DNA of 64,000 nt from Cellvibrionaceae bacterium (GTDB lineage Bacteria > Pseudomonadota > Gammaproteobacteria > Pseudomonadales > Cellvibrionaceae): positions 1 through 64,000 of the forward strand of contig JAGKWU010000012.1 in the NCBI GenBank assembly GCA_021151695.1. The letters run 5' to 3'. Of the stretch, positions 40,938 to 49,904 are shown piece by piece; the stretch's first letter is position 1, and the number at the start of each line of letters is the position of its first letter. Under the pieces are notes generated by a model. The model searched no databases. It had not been told where the DNA came from and saw nothing but the letters and a program-made list of their open reading frames with translations. The position numbers were made by a program, and so were the translations under genes.

Positions 40938-43356
40938 GGGTTTGCTTGCCCTCCTGTGCGCGATCGGGCAGCAGTGACCACAATTGGCGAACGATGGATT
41001 CTATTTGCTGTTGATTACCGTTTTTTAAACATTGGCGGCCTTCCTCAATCAATTGGTTGGCTTTGCGCAAATCTTTCGCTTCGTGAATGCGAGCCGCGGA
41101 GTAATCGAATTGATCTGACCAGAATTCCGGGCTGCGTTTATAGGCTGCACTATTGATGGCGTCCATCTGTTCAATAAGGCGTTCGAGTTCGCCAGTGCGC
41201 TTTAAGGTAAACGCGCTCTGTAAGCGCGCTTCACATTCGGAGAGCATTTGCTTTTCTATACTGTTGCCATGAGCGTGCACAATCAGGCTGGCATTCATAT
41301 AGGAGCGCTGGCATTCCGCTAACAAATCTTCCAACTGATCGCGGCTTTCAAAGCTCTCTATTTCCGCTTCCACTTCCATCAAATTGCGCTGGGCGCGCAA
41401 GCAGGCATCTTCATCATGGGTAGCGACTTGCAAATCTTTTCCTGCGGCTTGTAAGCGATAGGTGAGTTCTTCCAATACTGCTATGGTCTGTTGATCGCGG
41501 CGGGCGAAAGCTTCGCGCTGCTGTTGTACCAGACGGTTTTGTAATTGCGTGTAGCTCGCGCGCAACACAAGTGGATCGGCACTGGCCATCATCAATTCAG
41601 CTACGCCTTGAATCATTTTTTTCTGATCGACAATTAACGCGCTGGCTTTCAGGTTCGCGCCGCGATCAACTTCGATAGTAATTTCTATTGCAGAACCTGC
41701 AGGTAATTGTTGAGGAAGCTCATCGGCATTAATTACCAAGTTGCCCACCTTGCGACAAAATCTCGCCTGGTTGCGCTCACCTTGGACGATGGGGATATTT
41801 AATTTTTGTCCTGAGCGCGGGATCAACGTAGCAGAGGTGTGTTGAATAAATGTGCGCTTGGCCGGCAGCGGTGTGCCACGTTCAATAAAGGTACGTTTGC
41901 TGCCGGTCGCCAGGGCAACGCCGATAGAGCGCGACAGCGGTGGATCAGAAATAGTGATGCCGTGAACTATGTTGATATAGTCGGGCGTAACAGGAATTGC
42001 CTGGCCCACTGCATCAAAAAGTTTGATGTTAAAGCGATTGCTTTTACCCATAGTGAGCTTTAGCGCGGCCATAAAAATGCCTTGTTCATCCAGCTCGAGT
42101 TTATCCGATTCCCATAACCCATCCTGATGGCAAAACTGAATGTGCTGCGGCTTGAAATGTTTGGCATTGATCATACGCCCCATGAGGTCGGGCATAAGGT
42201 CGGAGGAAACGCTGGGATATTGCAGCCAGATTTCGCAGGCTTCCGGTGTTTGCGTTTGCTCGACGACGGCCTGATTTTTTAAACCAATAGTGGCGGCATA
42301 AAGTGCCGCGCCGCGCGCAACCAGTGTCATAGGGTCGCCATTACCCTCGGCGAGTGCGGCGAGCTGTTCGGCAACCCGGGTTTTGATGATAGGCATATGG
42401 GCGGGGCCGCCCACCAATACAATGCGACCAATTTGTTCGCGGCTGAGGCCATGTTGTGCAATCAAACGCAAACAAATACTGATGGCCCGCTCGACAATGG
42501 GAGCGGTAATAGTTTCCAAATCGTTGCGTGTCAGCTGCAGGTCAGTTTCTATGTGTTGTCCATCGAGTGTGAAATCCAATTCCAGTGATGTGCGTTCATT
42601 ATTGGACAAACGTATCTTGGCGTTTTCAGCTTCCTGATAGATATGGCGCAGCGCAATCTTGTGCGACTCGGCATCTTCATCCACGACCACGGATTCTTCC
42701 TGCTGTAATTTTTGCAGCAGCCAATTCACCAGTGCGCGATCTATATCGCGACCGCCGAGAAAGTTATCGCCATCGTGGCCTACCACGCGCAATAAACCAT
42801 CGCGCGCTTCTACCAATGACACATCAAAAGTGCCTCCGCCCAAATCAAATACCAGCCAGGGTTTTTCCGCATCCTGCTCAGACCAACCAGCGGCGAGTGC
42901 GGAGGCAACAGGTTCGGGAAGGAGCTCGACTTTTTTAAACCCGGCAAGACGAGCAGCTTCGGCGGTGGCGTTGCTTTGCGGCAATTCAAAGAGCGCGGGT
43001 ACGGTAATGACCGCCAGCTCCGGCAACAGATCGCGAAATTTTAATGCGTCGTTGCGCAGGGATTTTAATATTTCCGAGGAGAGCTGTTCGGGGCTGTATT
43101 GATTGCCAAAATCATCAGCTTTGGTTTTGCTTCCTGTACCCATCAGGCGTTTGAATTCCTTGTGGGTGTGTTGAGGATCTTTATATAAAAAATTGCGCGC
43201 CTTGGCGCCCACTACTGTGCCGCTTTCCGTAAAGCGCACAACCGAAGGTGTGGTGGTTTCGCCCCGGCTATTGGGAATAAGTTGTACCTCGCTGCCATCA
43301 AAACAGGCGATAGCAGAGTTAGAGGTACCCAGGTCAATTCCAATATAAATATCCAT
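40918..43356 (-). CDS. Hsp70 (DnaK/HscC-like) chaperone with long C-terminal extension
   Basis: 812 residues. Complete Hsp70 nucleotide-binding domain (1-about 365): phosphate-1 G-I-D-L-G-T-S-N-S-A-I-A, phosphate-2 F-D-L-G-G-G-T-F-D-V-S-L-V, adenosine motif V-L-V-G-G-P-A-H-M-P. The substrate-binding half is divergent, and from about 560 a long charged helical region replaces the usual lid, giving about 170 residues more than DnaK and about 250 more than HscC. It lies 20 bp after hslO, so the Hsp33 and Hsp70-like genes probably share a transcript. It is a specialised paralogue, not the main DnaK. Confidence 0.85.
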   Translation of the reverse strand: MDIYIGIDLGTSNSAIACFDGSEVQLIPNSRGETTTPSVVRFTESGTVVGAKARNFLYKDPQHTHKEFKRLMGTGSKTKADDFGNQYSPEQLSSEILKSLRNDALKFRDLLPELAVITVPALFELPQSNATAEAARLAGFKKVELLPEPVASALAAGWSEQDAEKPWLVFDLGGGTFDVSLVEARDGLLRVVGHDGDNFLGGRDIDRALVNWLLQKLQQEESVVVDEDAESHKIALRHIYQEAENAKIRLSNNERTSLELDFTLDGQHIETDLQLTRNDLETITAPIVERAISICLRLIAQHGLSREQIGRIVLVGGPAHMPIIKTRVAEQLAALAEGNGDPMTLVARGAALYAATIGLKNQAVVEQTQTPEACEIWLQYPSVSSDLMPDLMGRMINAKHFKPQHIQFCHQDGLWESDKLELDEQGIFMAALKLTMGKSNRFNIKLFDAVGQAIPVTPDYINIVHGITISDPPLSRSIGVALATGSKRTFIERGTPLPAKRTFIQHTSATLIPRSGQKLNIPIVQGERNQARFCRKVGNLVINADELPQQLPAGSAIEITIEVDRGANLKASALIVDQKKMIQGVAELMMASADPLVLRASYTQLQNRLVQQQREAFARRDQQTIAVLEELTYRLQAAGKDLQVATHDEDACLRAQRNLMEVEAEIESFESRDQLEDLLAECQRSYMNASLIVHAHGNSIEKQMLSECEARLQSAFTLKRTGELERLIEQMDAINSAAYKRSPEFWSDQFDYSAARIHEAKDLRKANQLIEEGRQCLKNGNQQQIESIVRQLWSLLPDRAQEGKQTHDSGIH

Positions 43357-43376
43357 AAAATTTTCGCGCTATATGA

Positions 43377-44282
43377 TTAATGCAGAACGTTTCCACCTAA
43401 CAACTTGCGTACTTCTTCCGCCGAAAAGTGATAATGCTGGTTGCAGAATTGGCAGTCGATATTGATGCTGCCTTTTTCAATCAGTAGAGATTCCACTTCA
43501 TCTTTGCCCAGCGAGAGTAATGCACTTTCGCTGCGCTCCCGCGAGCAGCTGCAGGCGAATTTCAAAGCTTTGGGTTCAAACAAGCGCACGGGCTGCTCGT
43601 TGAACAGGCGATACAGAACTGTATCTTGGTCTAGCTCCAGCAATTCATCGTCGGTGATGGTATCGGCCAAGGTTGCGATGGTTTCCCAGTGGGCCTGGTT
43701 GTCATCGGCGTTGGTGATCAATTGTTGTGGCAATGCTTGCAACAAGAGTCCGCCCGCTTGTTGATCATTCGCAGCGAACCAAAGGCGTGTAGCGAGCTGC
43801 TCGGATTGTTGGAAATAATCTTCCAGGCAGCCGGCGAGTGTGTCGCGCTCCAGTGGCACTATGCCCTGGTAGCGTTCGAGTTTGCCGGCAAAATTTTCGC
43901 GCCGCTTTGGCTCAATGGTAATGACCAATACACCTTTGCCTAACAAATCCTGCAAGCCACCGCGCTCGGCGAGTTCGCTGGATAATTCCACCGCGGGATT
44001 CAAACGTACTATGCCGCGAATATTATTGTGATGGTTGCACTCGGCCATGATGGTAGAGATGGCACTTTCACCGCGCGCTTGCAAAATAATCATGCCGTCG
44101 AATTTTAAGGTGGATGACAACAAACCTATGGCGGCGAGAAATTCGCCGAGCAGTTTCTGGATTGCCGGTGGATAGTGGTTGTGGCTGAGGATTTCGCGGT
44201 AGCTGTCGCCGAGGCTGACGATTTCGCCGCGGATATCGCAGTCATCAAAAATAAAACGTTTCAATAAATCATTGCTGGGCAT
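43377..44282 (-). CDS. hslO: Redox-regulated chaperone Hsp33
   Basis: 301 residues. The C-terminal zinc/redox switch is intact: C-S-C in F-A-C-S-C-S-R-E-R, then C-Q-F-C about 30 residues later. The N-terminal part has R-F-I-F-D-D-C-D-I-R-G-E. Under oxidative stress the disulfide form holds unfolded proteins. Order yrfG-hslR-hslO is as in E. coli. Confidence 0.95.
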   Translation of the reverse strand: MPSNDLLKRFIFDDCDIRGEIVSLGDSYREILSHNHYPPAIQKLLGEFLAAIGLLSSTLKFDGMIILQARGESAISTIMAECNHHNNIRGIVRLNPAVELSSELAERGGLQDLLGKGVLVITIEPKRRENFAGKLERYQGIVPLERDTLAGCLEDYFQQSEQLATRLWFAANDQQAGGLLLQALPQQLITNADDNQAHWETIATLADTITDDELLELDQDTVLYRLFNEQPVRLFEPKALKFACSCSRERSESALLSLGKDEVESLLIEKGSINIDCQFCNQHYHFSAEEVRKLLGGNVLH

Positions 44283-44333
44283 AGTGATGTCTTCGATTAA
44301 AAATTGGGTTCGGCCAAGAGCAGGTGCTTCACG

Positions 44334-44750
44334 TTAGTCATCGTCGCCAAGCAAGTTGATTCGCTGGAAGCGATGGATCTGGCGGCGCGCTTTTTTGTCG
44401 GGTTTGGTGTCGCTGGCGATAAAGCTCGCCATACCCGCTTTGCGTTCGGCGGCGCGCTTTTCGCGCAGGGCTTTGCTCTCTTCCGTTTCCTGGTAGAGCA
44501 GGGCCGCTTCGGGTGCGCCACGGCGCTGATCGGATAATGCCGTGACCAGCACGAGTTTTTCATCCAGATCCTGACGAATGCTCAGCATGTCGCCCACACT
44601 GATTTCCTTGGCAGCTTTTACTCGTTGGCCGTCGCAATGCACTTTGCCGCCTTCAATCGCCTGCTTGGCGATGCTGCGGGTTTTAAAAAAGCGCGCGGCC
44701 CAGAGCCATTTATCCAGGCGCACTTTGCTGTCGAGATAGGGTTTTAACAT
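44334..44750 (-). CDS. hslR: Heat shock protein 15, S4-domain
   Basis: 138 residues. The S4 domain opens V-R-L-D-K-W-L-W-A-A-R-F-F-K-T-R-S-I-A-K, followed by E-G-G-K-V-H-C-D-G. It binds the 50S subunit carrying a stalled nascent chain with attached peptidyl-tRNA. The basic C-terminal tail (K-K-A-R-R-Q-I-H-R-F) is typical. It overlaps the end of yrfG by 7 bp. Confidence 0.93.
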   Translation of the reverse strand: MLKPYLDSKVRLDKWLWAARFFKTRSIAKQAIEGGKVHCDGQRVKAAKEISVGDMLSIRQDLDEKLVLVTALSDQRRGAPEAALLYQETEESKALREKRAAERKAGMASFIASDTKPDKKARRQIHRFQRINLLGDDD

Positions 44751-45439
44751 AGCGGTGGCATAATTTCGTCAAAGTGATGGATGGCGGGAAAGCTCTCCAT
44801 GATTCGCGCCTGTTGGCTGTCAGGTTGGTGGATACCCACCAGGTATTTGATGCCAAAGGTACGGGCTGACTCCAAAATGCGGGCGGTGTCATCAATAAAC
44901 AAGCAGCGCGCCGGATCAAAATTTTCGCGCAGTTGCAGTGCCTGCCAAAACGCCTGGGCCTCTTTGGGATGGTTGAACTCATGGGATGAAAAAATCAGGT
45001 CCAGGTGTTTGTCGATGGCGGTAACTTCTAACTTAAGCGACAGGGCCTGGGGATGGGCGTTGGTCACCAACAGGAGTTTTTTGCCCAGCTTGCGCAAACG
45101 CTCCAAAAACTCGCGCACATGAGGGCGAACCTGAATTTTATGTTTGACTTCTTCTTTTAAACTGCGGATATCCACTTCCAGCTGTTTTGACCAGAATTCC
45201 AGGCAATACCACTGCAAGGTTCCTTCATATTCGCGGATATTTTCCGTCAAACGTTGGGAGGCTGTGGCAAAATCTACCCCATGAATTTCGGCGTAGCGCT
45301 TGGGCAGGTGTTCGAGCCAGAAGTAGTTGTCGAAATGGAGATCGAGCAAAGTGCCGTCCATATCGAGCATAACCGTATCAATGGCGCTCCAATCTAATGT
45401 GGGCGCGGGTAGCGGCGGTTTGGTCATAGGCGGTGTCAT
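44744..45439 (-). CDS. yrfG: GMP/IMP nucleotidase (HAD family, YrfG)
   Basis: 231 residues from the ATG at 45439; the ATG at 45427 is an equal alternative, and the one at 45469 would overlap nudE. HAD motifs: D-M-D-G-T-L-L-D (nucleophile Asp), V-T-N-A-H-P, and F-I-D-D-T-A-R-I-L-E-S-A. It dephosphorylates purine mononucleotides. It starts the minus-strand run; divergent from nudE with about 20 bp between, so promoters overlap coding sequence. Confidence 0.9.
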   Translation of the reverse strand: MTPPMTKPPLPAPTLDWSAIDTVMLDMDGTLLDLHFDNYFWLEHLPKRYAEIHGVDFATASQRLTENIREYEGTLQWYCLEFWSKQLEVDIRSLKEEVKHKIQVRPHVREFLERLRKLGKKLLLVTNAHPQALSLKLEVTAIDKHLDLIFSSHEFNHPKEAQAFWQALQLRENFDPARCLFIDDTARILESARTFGIKYLVGIHQPDSQQARIMESFPAIHHFDEIMPPLC

Positions 45440-45459
45440 AGGTAAAAGATGAGGGCAGT

Positions 45460-46020
45460 ATGCCGACAAAACCCGAGATATTAAAGCGCGAAACCCTGAT
45501 GCGTACCCGCCTGTTTCGGGCCGATTCAGTGCAGCTGCGCTTTAGCAATGGTCAGGAACGCAGCTACGAAAAGCTGGTTAGCGGCGGTGGCAATGGCGCC
45601 GTTCTTATTGTACCCCTACTGGATGACAACACTATCCTGTTGGTGAAAGAGTACGCCCTCGGCCTGGAGGACTATCATCTCGCCTGCCCCAAAGGTGCTG
45701 TCGACCAGGGCGAAACCCTGCTGGAAGCCGCCAATCGCGAGCTGAAAGAAGAAGTGGGTTACGGTGCACGCAAGCTCACCTTCCTTAAGAAAGTCCATCT
45801 CTCTCCTTCTTATATGGAACACGGCATCAATATCATCATCGCCCAGGATCTCTACCCCGAACGGTTGCAGGGCGACGAGCCGGAGCCAATTGAAGTAGTT
45901 CCCATAGCGCTAGATGGCCTGGCCGACTTTTGCATGCGCAGCGATGTTTGCGAGGGGCGCAGCATAGCCGCCTTGTTTTTAACCCGTGAATGGCTGGCCG
46001 CCGGTGGCCGGCATGAGTGA
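45460..46020 (+). CDS. nudE: ADP compounds hydrolase NudE
   Basis: 186 residues. Nudix box from G-A-V-D-Q-G-E-T to R-E-L-K-E-E-V-G-Y. It hydrolyses ADP-ribose, NADH and Ap3A-type compounds. A GAGGG ribosome site precedes the ATG. The divergent arrangement with yrfG-hslR-hslO is as in other gammaproteobacteria. cysQ starts inside its last codons. Confidence 0.92.
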   Translation: MPTKPEILKRETLMRTRLFRADSVQLRFSNGQERSYEKLVSGGGNGAVLIVPLLDDNTILLVKEYALGLEDYHLACPKGAVDQGETLLEAANRELKEEVGYGARKLTFLKKVHLSPSYMEHGINIIIAQDLYPERLQGDEPEPIEVVPIALDGLADFCMRSDVCEGRSIAALFLTREWLAAGGRHE

Positions 46021-46897
46021 CAGTGTGTTCGTGGGTGATAATTTGCAGCTGAACCGTGCGTTTACTGATCGTCTTATCCAGATTGCCCGCGCTGCTGGCG
46101 ATGCCATTCTGGATATCTATAACCGCCTTGAAGCGGCCCAAGTCCATACCAAAAGTGACGATTCACCCCTGACTGCCGCTGATCTGGCAGCCCACCGCCT
46201 GATAGTGCGCGAGCTGCCCGGCTTGCTCGATGTGCCGGTGATTTCAGAGGAATCCGTATTACCGAGCCTGGCTGAGCGCCGCGACTGGTCGCCCTATTGG
46301 TTGGTAGATCCGCTCGATGGCACCAAGGAATTTATCGCCCGCAACGGCGAATTTACCGTCAATATCGCCCTGGTGATTAATGGAGAGCCACTGTTGGGCG
46401 TAGTGCATGTGCCTGTCAGCGATGAAACTTATCTTGGTGTAAGCGCGCACGTGGCCGCCGATGGACAACCGCGAGCGGAAAAATACCGCACCGGTGAATT
46501 TAACGTGAACTTACAGACGCGCTCCCTCACGCAGCGGTTCGAGCAGCAGCAACCTTTTGAAGTCCTGGCTAGCAAGCGTCATGGTTCGCCGGAGCAGGTG
46601 GAGTTGCTGGATCGCCTTCAGACACGCTGGCCAGCAGCTATCACCAGCTTGAGTGCGGGCAGCTCACTGAAGTTTTGCCTGATTGCCGAGGGCCGCGCTG
46701 ACTTTTATCCGCGCTTGGCACCCACTTGCGAATGGGATACGGCGGCGGCGCAAGCCGTGCTCTGCGCGGCTGGTGGAGCTGTGGTCAATGCCTGTAGCCG
46801 CGAACCATTGCGGTGTAACCGCAATGACACTCTCTACAATCCCTGGTTTCTGGCGTTAGGCGATGCCAATTTTGATTGGGGAAAACTATTGGATTAG
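46013..46897 (+). CDS. cysQ: 3'(2'),5'-bisphosphate nucleotidase CysQ
   Basis: 294 residues from the ATG at 46013, overlapping nudE by 8 bp. Inositol-monophosphatase-like metal motifs: S-E-E-S, D-P-L-D-G-T-K-E-F, and E-W-D-T-A-A-A-Q. It converts pAp to AMP, recycling the by-product of sulfate assimilation. About 40 residues longer than E. coli CysQ because of an N-terminal extension and an insert near 150-175. The 291 bp downstream (46898-47188) hold no supported gene. Confidence 0.93.
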   Translation: MSDSVFVGDNLQLNRAFTDRLIQIARAAGDAILDIYNRLEAAQVHTKSDDSPLTAADLAAHRLIVRELPGLLDVPVISEESVLPSLAERRDWSPYWLVDPLDGTKEFIARNGEFTVNIALVINGEPLLGVVHVPVSDETYLGVSAHVAADGQPRAEKYRTGEFNVNLQTRSLTQRFEQQQPFEVLASKRHGSPEQVELLDRLQTRWPAAITSLSAGSSLKFCLIAEGRADFYPRLAPTCEWDTAAAQAVLCAAGGAVVNACSREPLRCNRNDTLYNPWFLALGDANFDWGKLLD

Positions 46898-47188
46898 CCT
46901 GTCTTATTGTTTGTCGCTTAAATCATTAAAATTTTTTCGCTGACCAAGTCACACCAGGGAATTATTTGTGGCAAATGCACCAAATTGAACTAGGATTTAT
47001 ACTCGGACAGTGCATTTTTTATACAGCATGTAGAGCTGCTAAAAGCTTGTCCTGGTAGGGAATTTGAACAAATTGTGCGCCATCGTAGCAGCAGCTCGGG
47101 TATGCACAAACCGCTTACGGATTTCCTGGATAAACAGTTTTTGGCCATCTTCCTCAAGTAGTGGATCGGGCCAACTTCAGGGCGACAC

Positions 47189-49870
47189 ATGAGCAAGCGC
47201 GATCTGAAATCCCTTACCAGGGAAGCGTTGGAGCAGCGAGTGCACGACCTCGAACAGGAGCTACAGCTCTTGCGGGGCCGTTTGCACGATGCAAATGTGA
47301 AGCCGCCAATTCCCACGTCTCCCCAAGCGACTCCCCACCCTGAAATCGGGCTGATCAAAAACTCCTGGCTGATTCCCTTTGGCCAATACCTGCTGGTGGA
47401 ATCCGAAAAGGCCAGTATCAGCGGCGCCTTGGAAGAGCTGGGCAAACTCTTTGACGTAGTCGACTGCAGCCTTTGGCGTATGCATTCGGCACCCGTCGCT
47501 GGGCTGGATACCGCCGCCTGGTATTGCCTGGGCCAATGGCAAAAAGACCCGGTACCCGGTTTGCGTGAAGCGGATTGGTTACGCGGTATCTGGCGCGACG
47601 ATTCCCATTTGGCCGATGCGCTTAATGCCGGTGAACCCGTGGCCCTGCTGGCGGCTGATCCCGATGTGGCTGAAGCTACCGAACCTTTGCGCGCGCTCAA
47701 TATTTTTAGCTCGCTGCTGGTTCCCGTACTGCGTTACAACCTGCTGGAAGGCTTTGTGGTATTGCATCGTAGCGACGCGCGCGGTTGGTATACCCGCGAT
47801 TTGGGGCGCCTGATGTTTATAGGTACGGCGCTGTTTAATTTGCACGATCGCCAACAACTCGTGCAAAAACTGAGCGACCGCGACATCAGGTTTAACTACG
47901 CTATCGAAGCGTCCAACGATGGTCTTTGGGACTGGAATATAGATACGGGCAAAATTTATTTCAGCCGTAGTTATCTGCGCATGCTTGGTTATCACTATGA
48001 GGATTTACCAGGCAATCTCACCACGCTTACCGAATATTTTCTCGCGCGCGATGATGTCGCTATGGTGATGGAGCGCTACAACGCCGCCATTGCCGAAGGC
48101 GAGATGACGGTTAATTTGCAATTCCGCATGCAGCATCAATCCGGGCAATTGCTTTGGGTGCAATCGCGTGCAAAATTTTGCGAGCCTGATGCGAATGGCA
48201 AACCTACCCGCTGCGTAGGGCTCAACACTGACATCACCGATTTTATGGATGCGCGGGAAGATTTGCTTGCCGCCAAAAGCCAGGCCGATATGGCCAACAA
48301 AACCAAGAGTGAATTCCTGGCGCGCATGAGCCACGAAATACGCACGCCCATGAATGCCATTATTGGTTTGGGCTATCTGCTCAAAGACACTGGCTTGAAC
48401 GAGCAGCAAAAAAGTTATCTCAACAGTTTGAACTCAGCCTCGGATTCACTGCTACATATCATTAACGAGCTGCTGGATTTCTCCAAGATCGACAGCGGCA
48501 AAGTTATTCTTGAGCACTCACATTTCGATCTCGATCAACTGTTCGAAAAAATTTCGCGTCTGTTTGAAATAAGCGCGATCCACAAAACCATTCGCATTAT
48601 TTACGATATCAAAGCTGATGTTCCGCGCTTTTTGCGCGGCGACGCGGCGCGCCTGAGTCAGATTATTGATCAACTCATCAGTAACTCGCTGCAGTTTTCC
48701 GAAACCAGTGAGGTGATTGTGGGTGTAAAACTGCGCGAGGCGAACATCAAATTTATCGAGCTGGAATTTTCGGTCACGGATTTTGGTGTAGGTATGAGTG
48801 CGGATCGCCTGGCGCAGGTTAACCAGAGCCTGTGTAATCACGCCAATTTTACCGAGGCTGGTCGCCGCCGGTTTGGTCTGGGTATTTGCGATCACCTGGT
48901 GCGCTTGATGAATGGTCATATGCATATCCAGAGCGCACTCACAAAAGGCTGTTGCACAACCTTTACCGCGCGCTTTGAGCACAGCCATTTGGGCGCGCGT
49001 CTATTGCACAGGCACACCCGTGAGTTGAAAAATATCCGCGCGCTTATTGTGGATGACAATTTAATTGCGCGCACGGTCATGACCAGTACCGCCAAAAGCA
49101 TTGGCCTTGCGGTGGATTCGGTTGAAACAGCGGAACTGGCGCTGGATAAAATCAACAACGCTAATCAGGAGGGAAAACCTTTCCACCTGATTTTGATGGA
49201 TTACCGCATGCCCAGTATGAATGGCATAGAGGCAGCGGCTGCGTTAAAACATGCAAATCATTTGAGCTTTCCTCCCCATGTGATTTTGGTATCTGCTTAT
49301 CACCGCGATGAAATTTCGCCAAGCGACAATAATGCACTCAATGTGGATGAATTTCTAAGTAAGCCTGTGAGCGAATCGCGCCTCTTGGAAACTGTAAGCA
49401 ACTTGATTAGTAAAGATGAGCGCTTGCAGCAAATCAGCGCACTGAGTGAACAGACTGCAGAGCAGGATAGTCTGTTGCAAAATTTGCGGGTGCTGGTGGC
49501 GGAAGATAATCTGGTTAATCAACAGGTGGTGCGCGGCGTACTCAAGAAAAAAGCCATGCAAGTTGTGGTAGTTAATAATGGTATTGAAGCTATAGAAGCG
49601 ATCAACACTGCAGAGGATCCATTTGATCTGGTGTTGATGGATCTGGAAATGCCGGAGATGGATGGCATTACGGCAACGCAGGAAATTCGCGCGCACAGCA
49701 ACATGCCCAACATTCCCATAGTGGCACTGACTGCCCAAGCCATGCGCGGTGATCGCGAGCGCTGCCTGGCGGCGGGGATGAATGCTTATCTCTCCAAACC
49801 TATTAACCCAGAGTTGCTCTATCGCACCCTGGCGGATCAGCTGCGCCCCCACACGCTCGGCCAACATTAA
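47189..49870 (+). CDS. Hybrid sensor histidine kinase (coil-GAF-PAS-HisKA-HATPase-REC-REC)
   Basis: 893 residues, no membrane helix, so cytoplasmic. Order: short coiled coil (about 8-32), GAF-like domain (about 60-225), PAS (about 232-355; E-A-S-N-D-G-L-W-D-W-N, ending C-V-G-L-N-T-D-I-T), HisKA (M-S-H-E-I-R-T-P-M-N-A-I), HATPase_c (about 485-605; D-F-G-V-G-M), receiver 1 (about 615-735; V-D-D-N, M-D-Y-R-M-P, K-P) and receiver 2 (about 760-880; A-E-D-N, M-D-L-E-M-P, K-P). The HATPase G2 motif is weak (R-F-G-L-G-I). No HPt domain. Lies 34 bp before cyaA and may be co-transcribed. Confidence 0.88.
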   Translation: MSKRDLKSLTREALEQRVHDLEQELQLLRGRLHDANVKPPIPTSPQATPHPEIGLIKNSWLIPFGQYLLVESEKASISGALEELGKLFDVVDCSLWRMHSAPVAGLDTAAWYCLGQWQKDPVPGLREADWLRGIWRDDSHLADALNAGEPVALLAADPDVAEATEPLRALNIFSSLLVPVLRYNLLEGFVVLHRSDARGWYTRDLGRLMFIGTALFNLHDRQQLVQKLSDRDIRFNYAIEASNDGLWDWNIDTGKIYFSRSYLRMLGYHYEDLPGNLTTLTEYFLARDDVAMVMERYNAAIAEGEMTVNLQFRMQHQSGQLLWVQSRAKFCEPDANGKPTRCVGLNTDITDFMDAREDLLAAKSQADMANKTKSEFLARMSHEIRTPMNAIIGLGYLLKDTGLNEQQKSYLNSLNSASDSLLHIINELLDFSKIDSGKVILEHSHFDLDQLFEKISRLFEISAIHKTIRIIYDIKADVPRFLRGDAARLSQIIDQLISNSLQFSETSEVIVGVKLREANIKFIELEFSVTDFGVGMSADRLAQVNQSLCNHANFTEAGRRRFGLGICDHLVRLMNGHMHIQSALTKGCCTTFTARFEHSHLGARLLHRHTRELKNIRALIVDDNLIARTVMTSTAKSIGLAVDSVETAELALDKINNANQEGKPFHLILMDYRMPSMNGIEAAAALKHANHLSFPPHVILVSAYHRDEISPSDNNALNVDEFLSKPVSESRLLETVSNLISKDERLQQISALSEQTAEQDSLLQNLRVLVAEDNLVNQQVVRGVLKKKAMQVVVVNNGIEAIEAINTAEDPFDLVLMDLEMPEMDGITATQEIRAHSNMPNIPIVALTAQAMRGDRERCLAAGMNAYLSKPINPELLYRTLADQLRPHTLGQH

Positions 49871-49904
49871 CTTTTGACCAGATTAACTTTTAGTCAGGCT
49901 GATA

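Noticed and set aside
44297..44563. 88-codon minus-strand frame overlapping hslR
   Set aside because: Lys/Arg/Pro-rich alternate frame of the hslR 3' half; a shadow.
46990..47700. 236-codon minus-strand frame over the start of the GAF-PAS kinase
   Set aside because: It lies opposite a clear kinase gene and is Ser/Arg-rich, as expected of a shadow frame.
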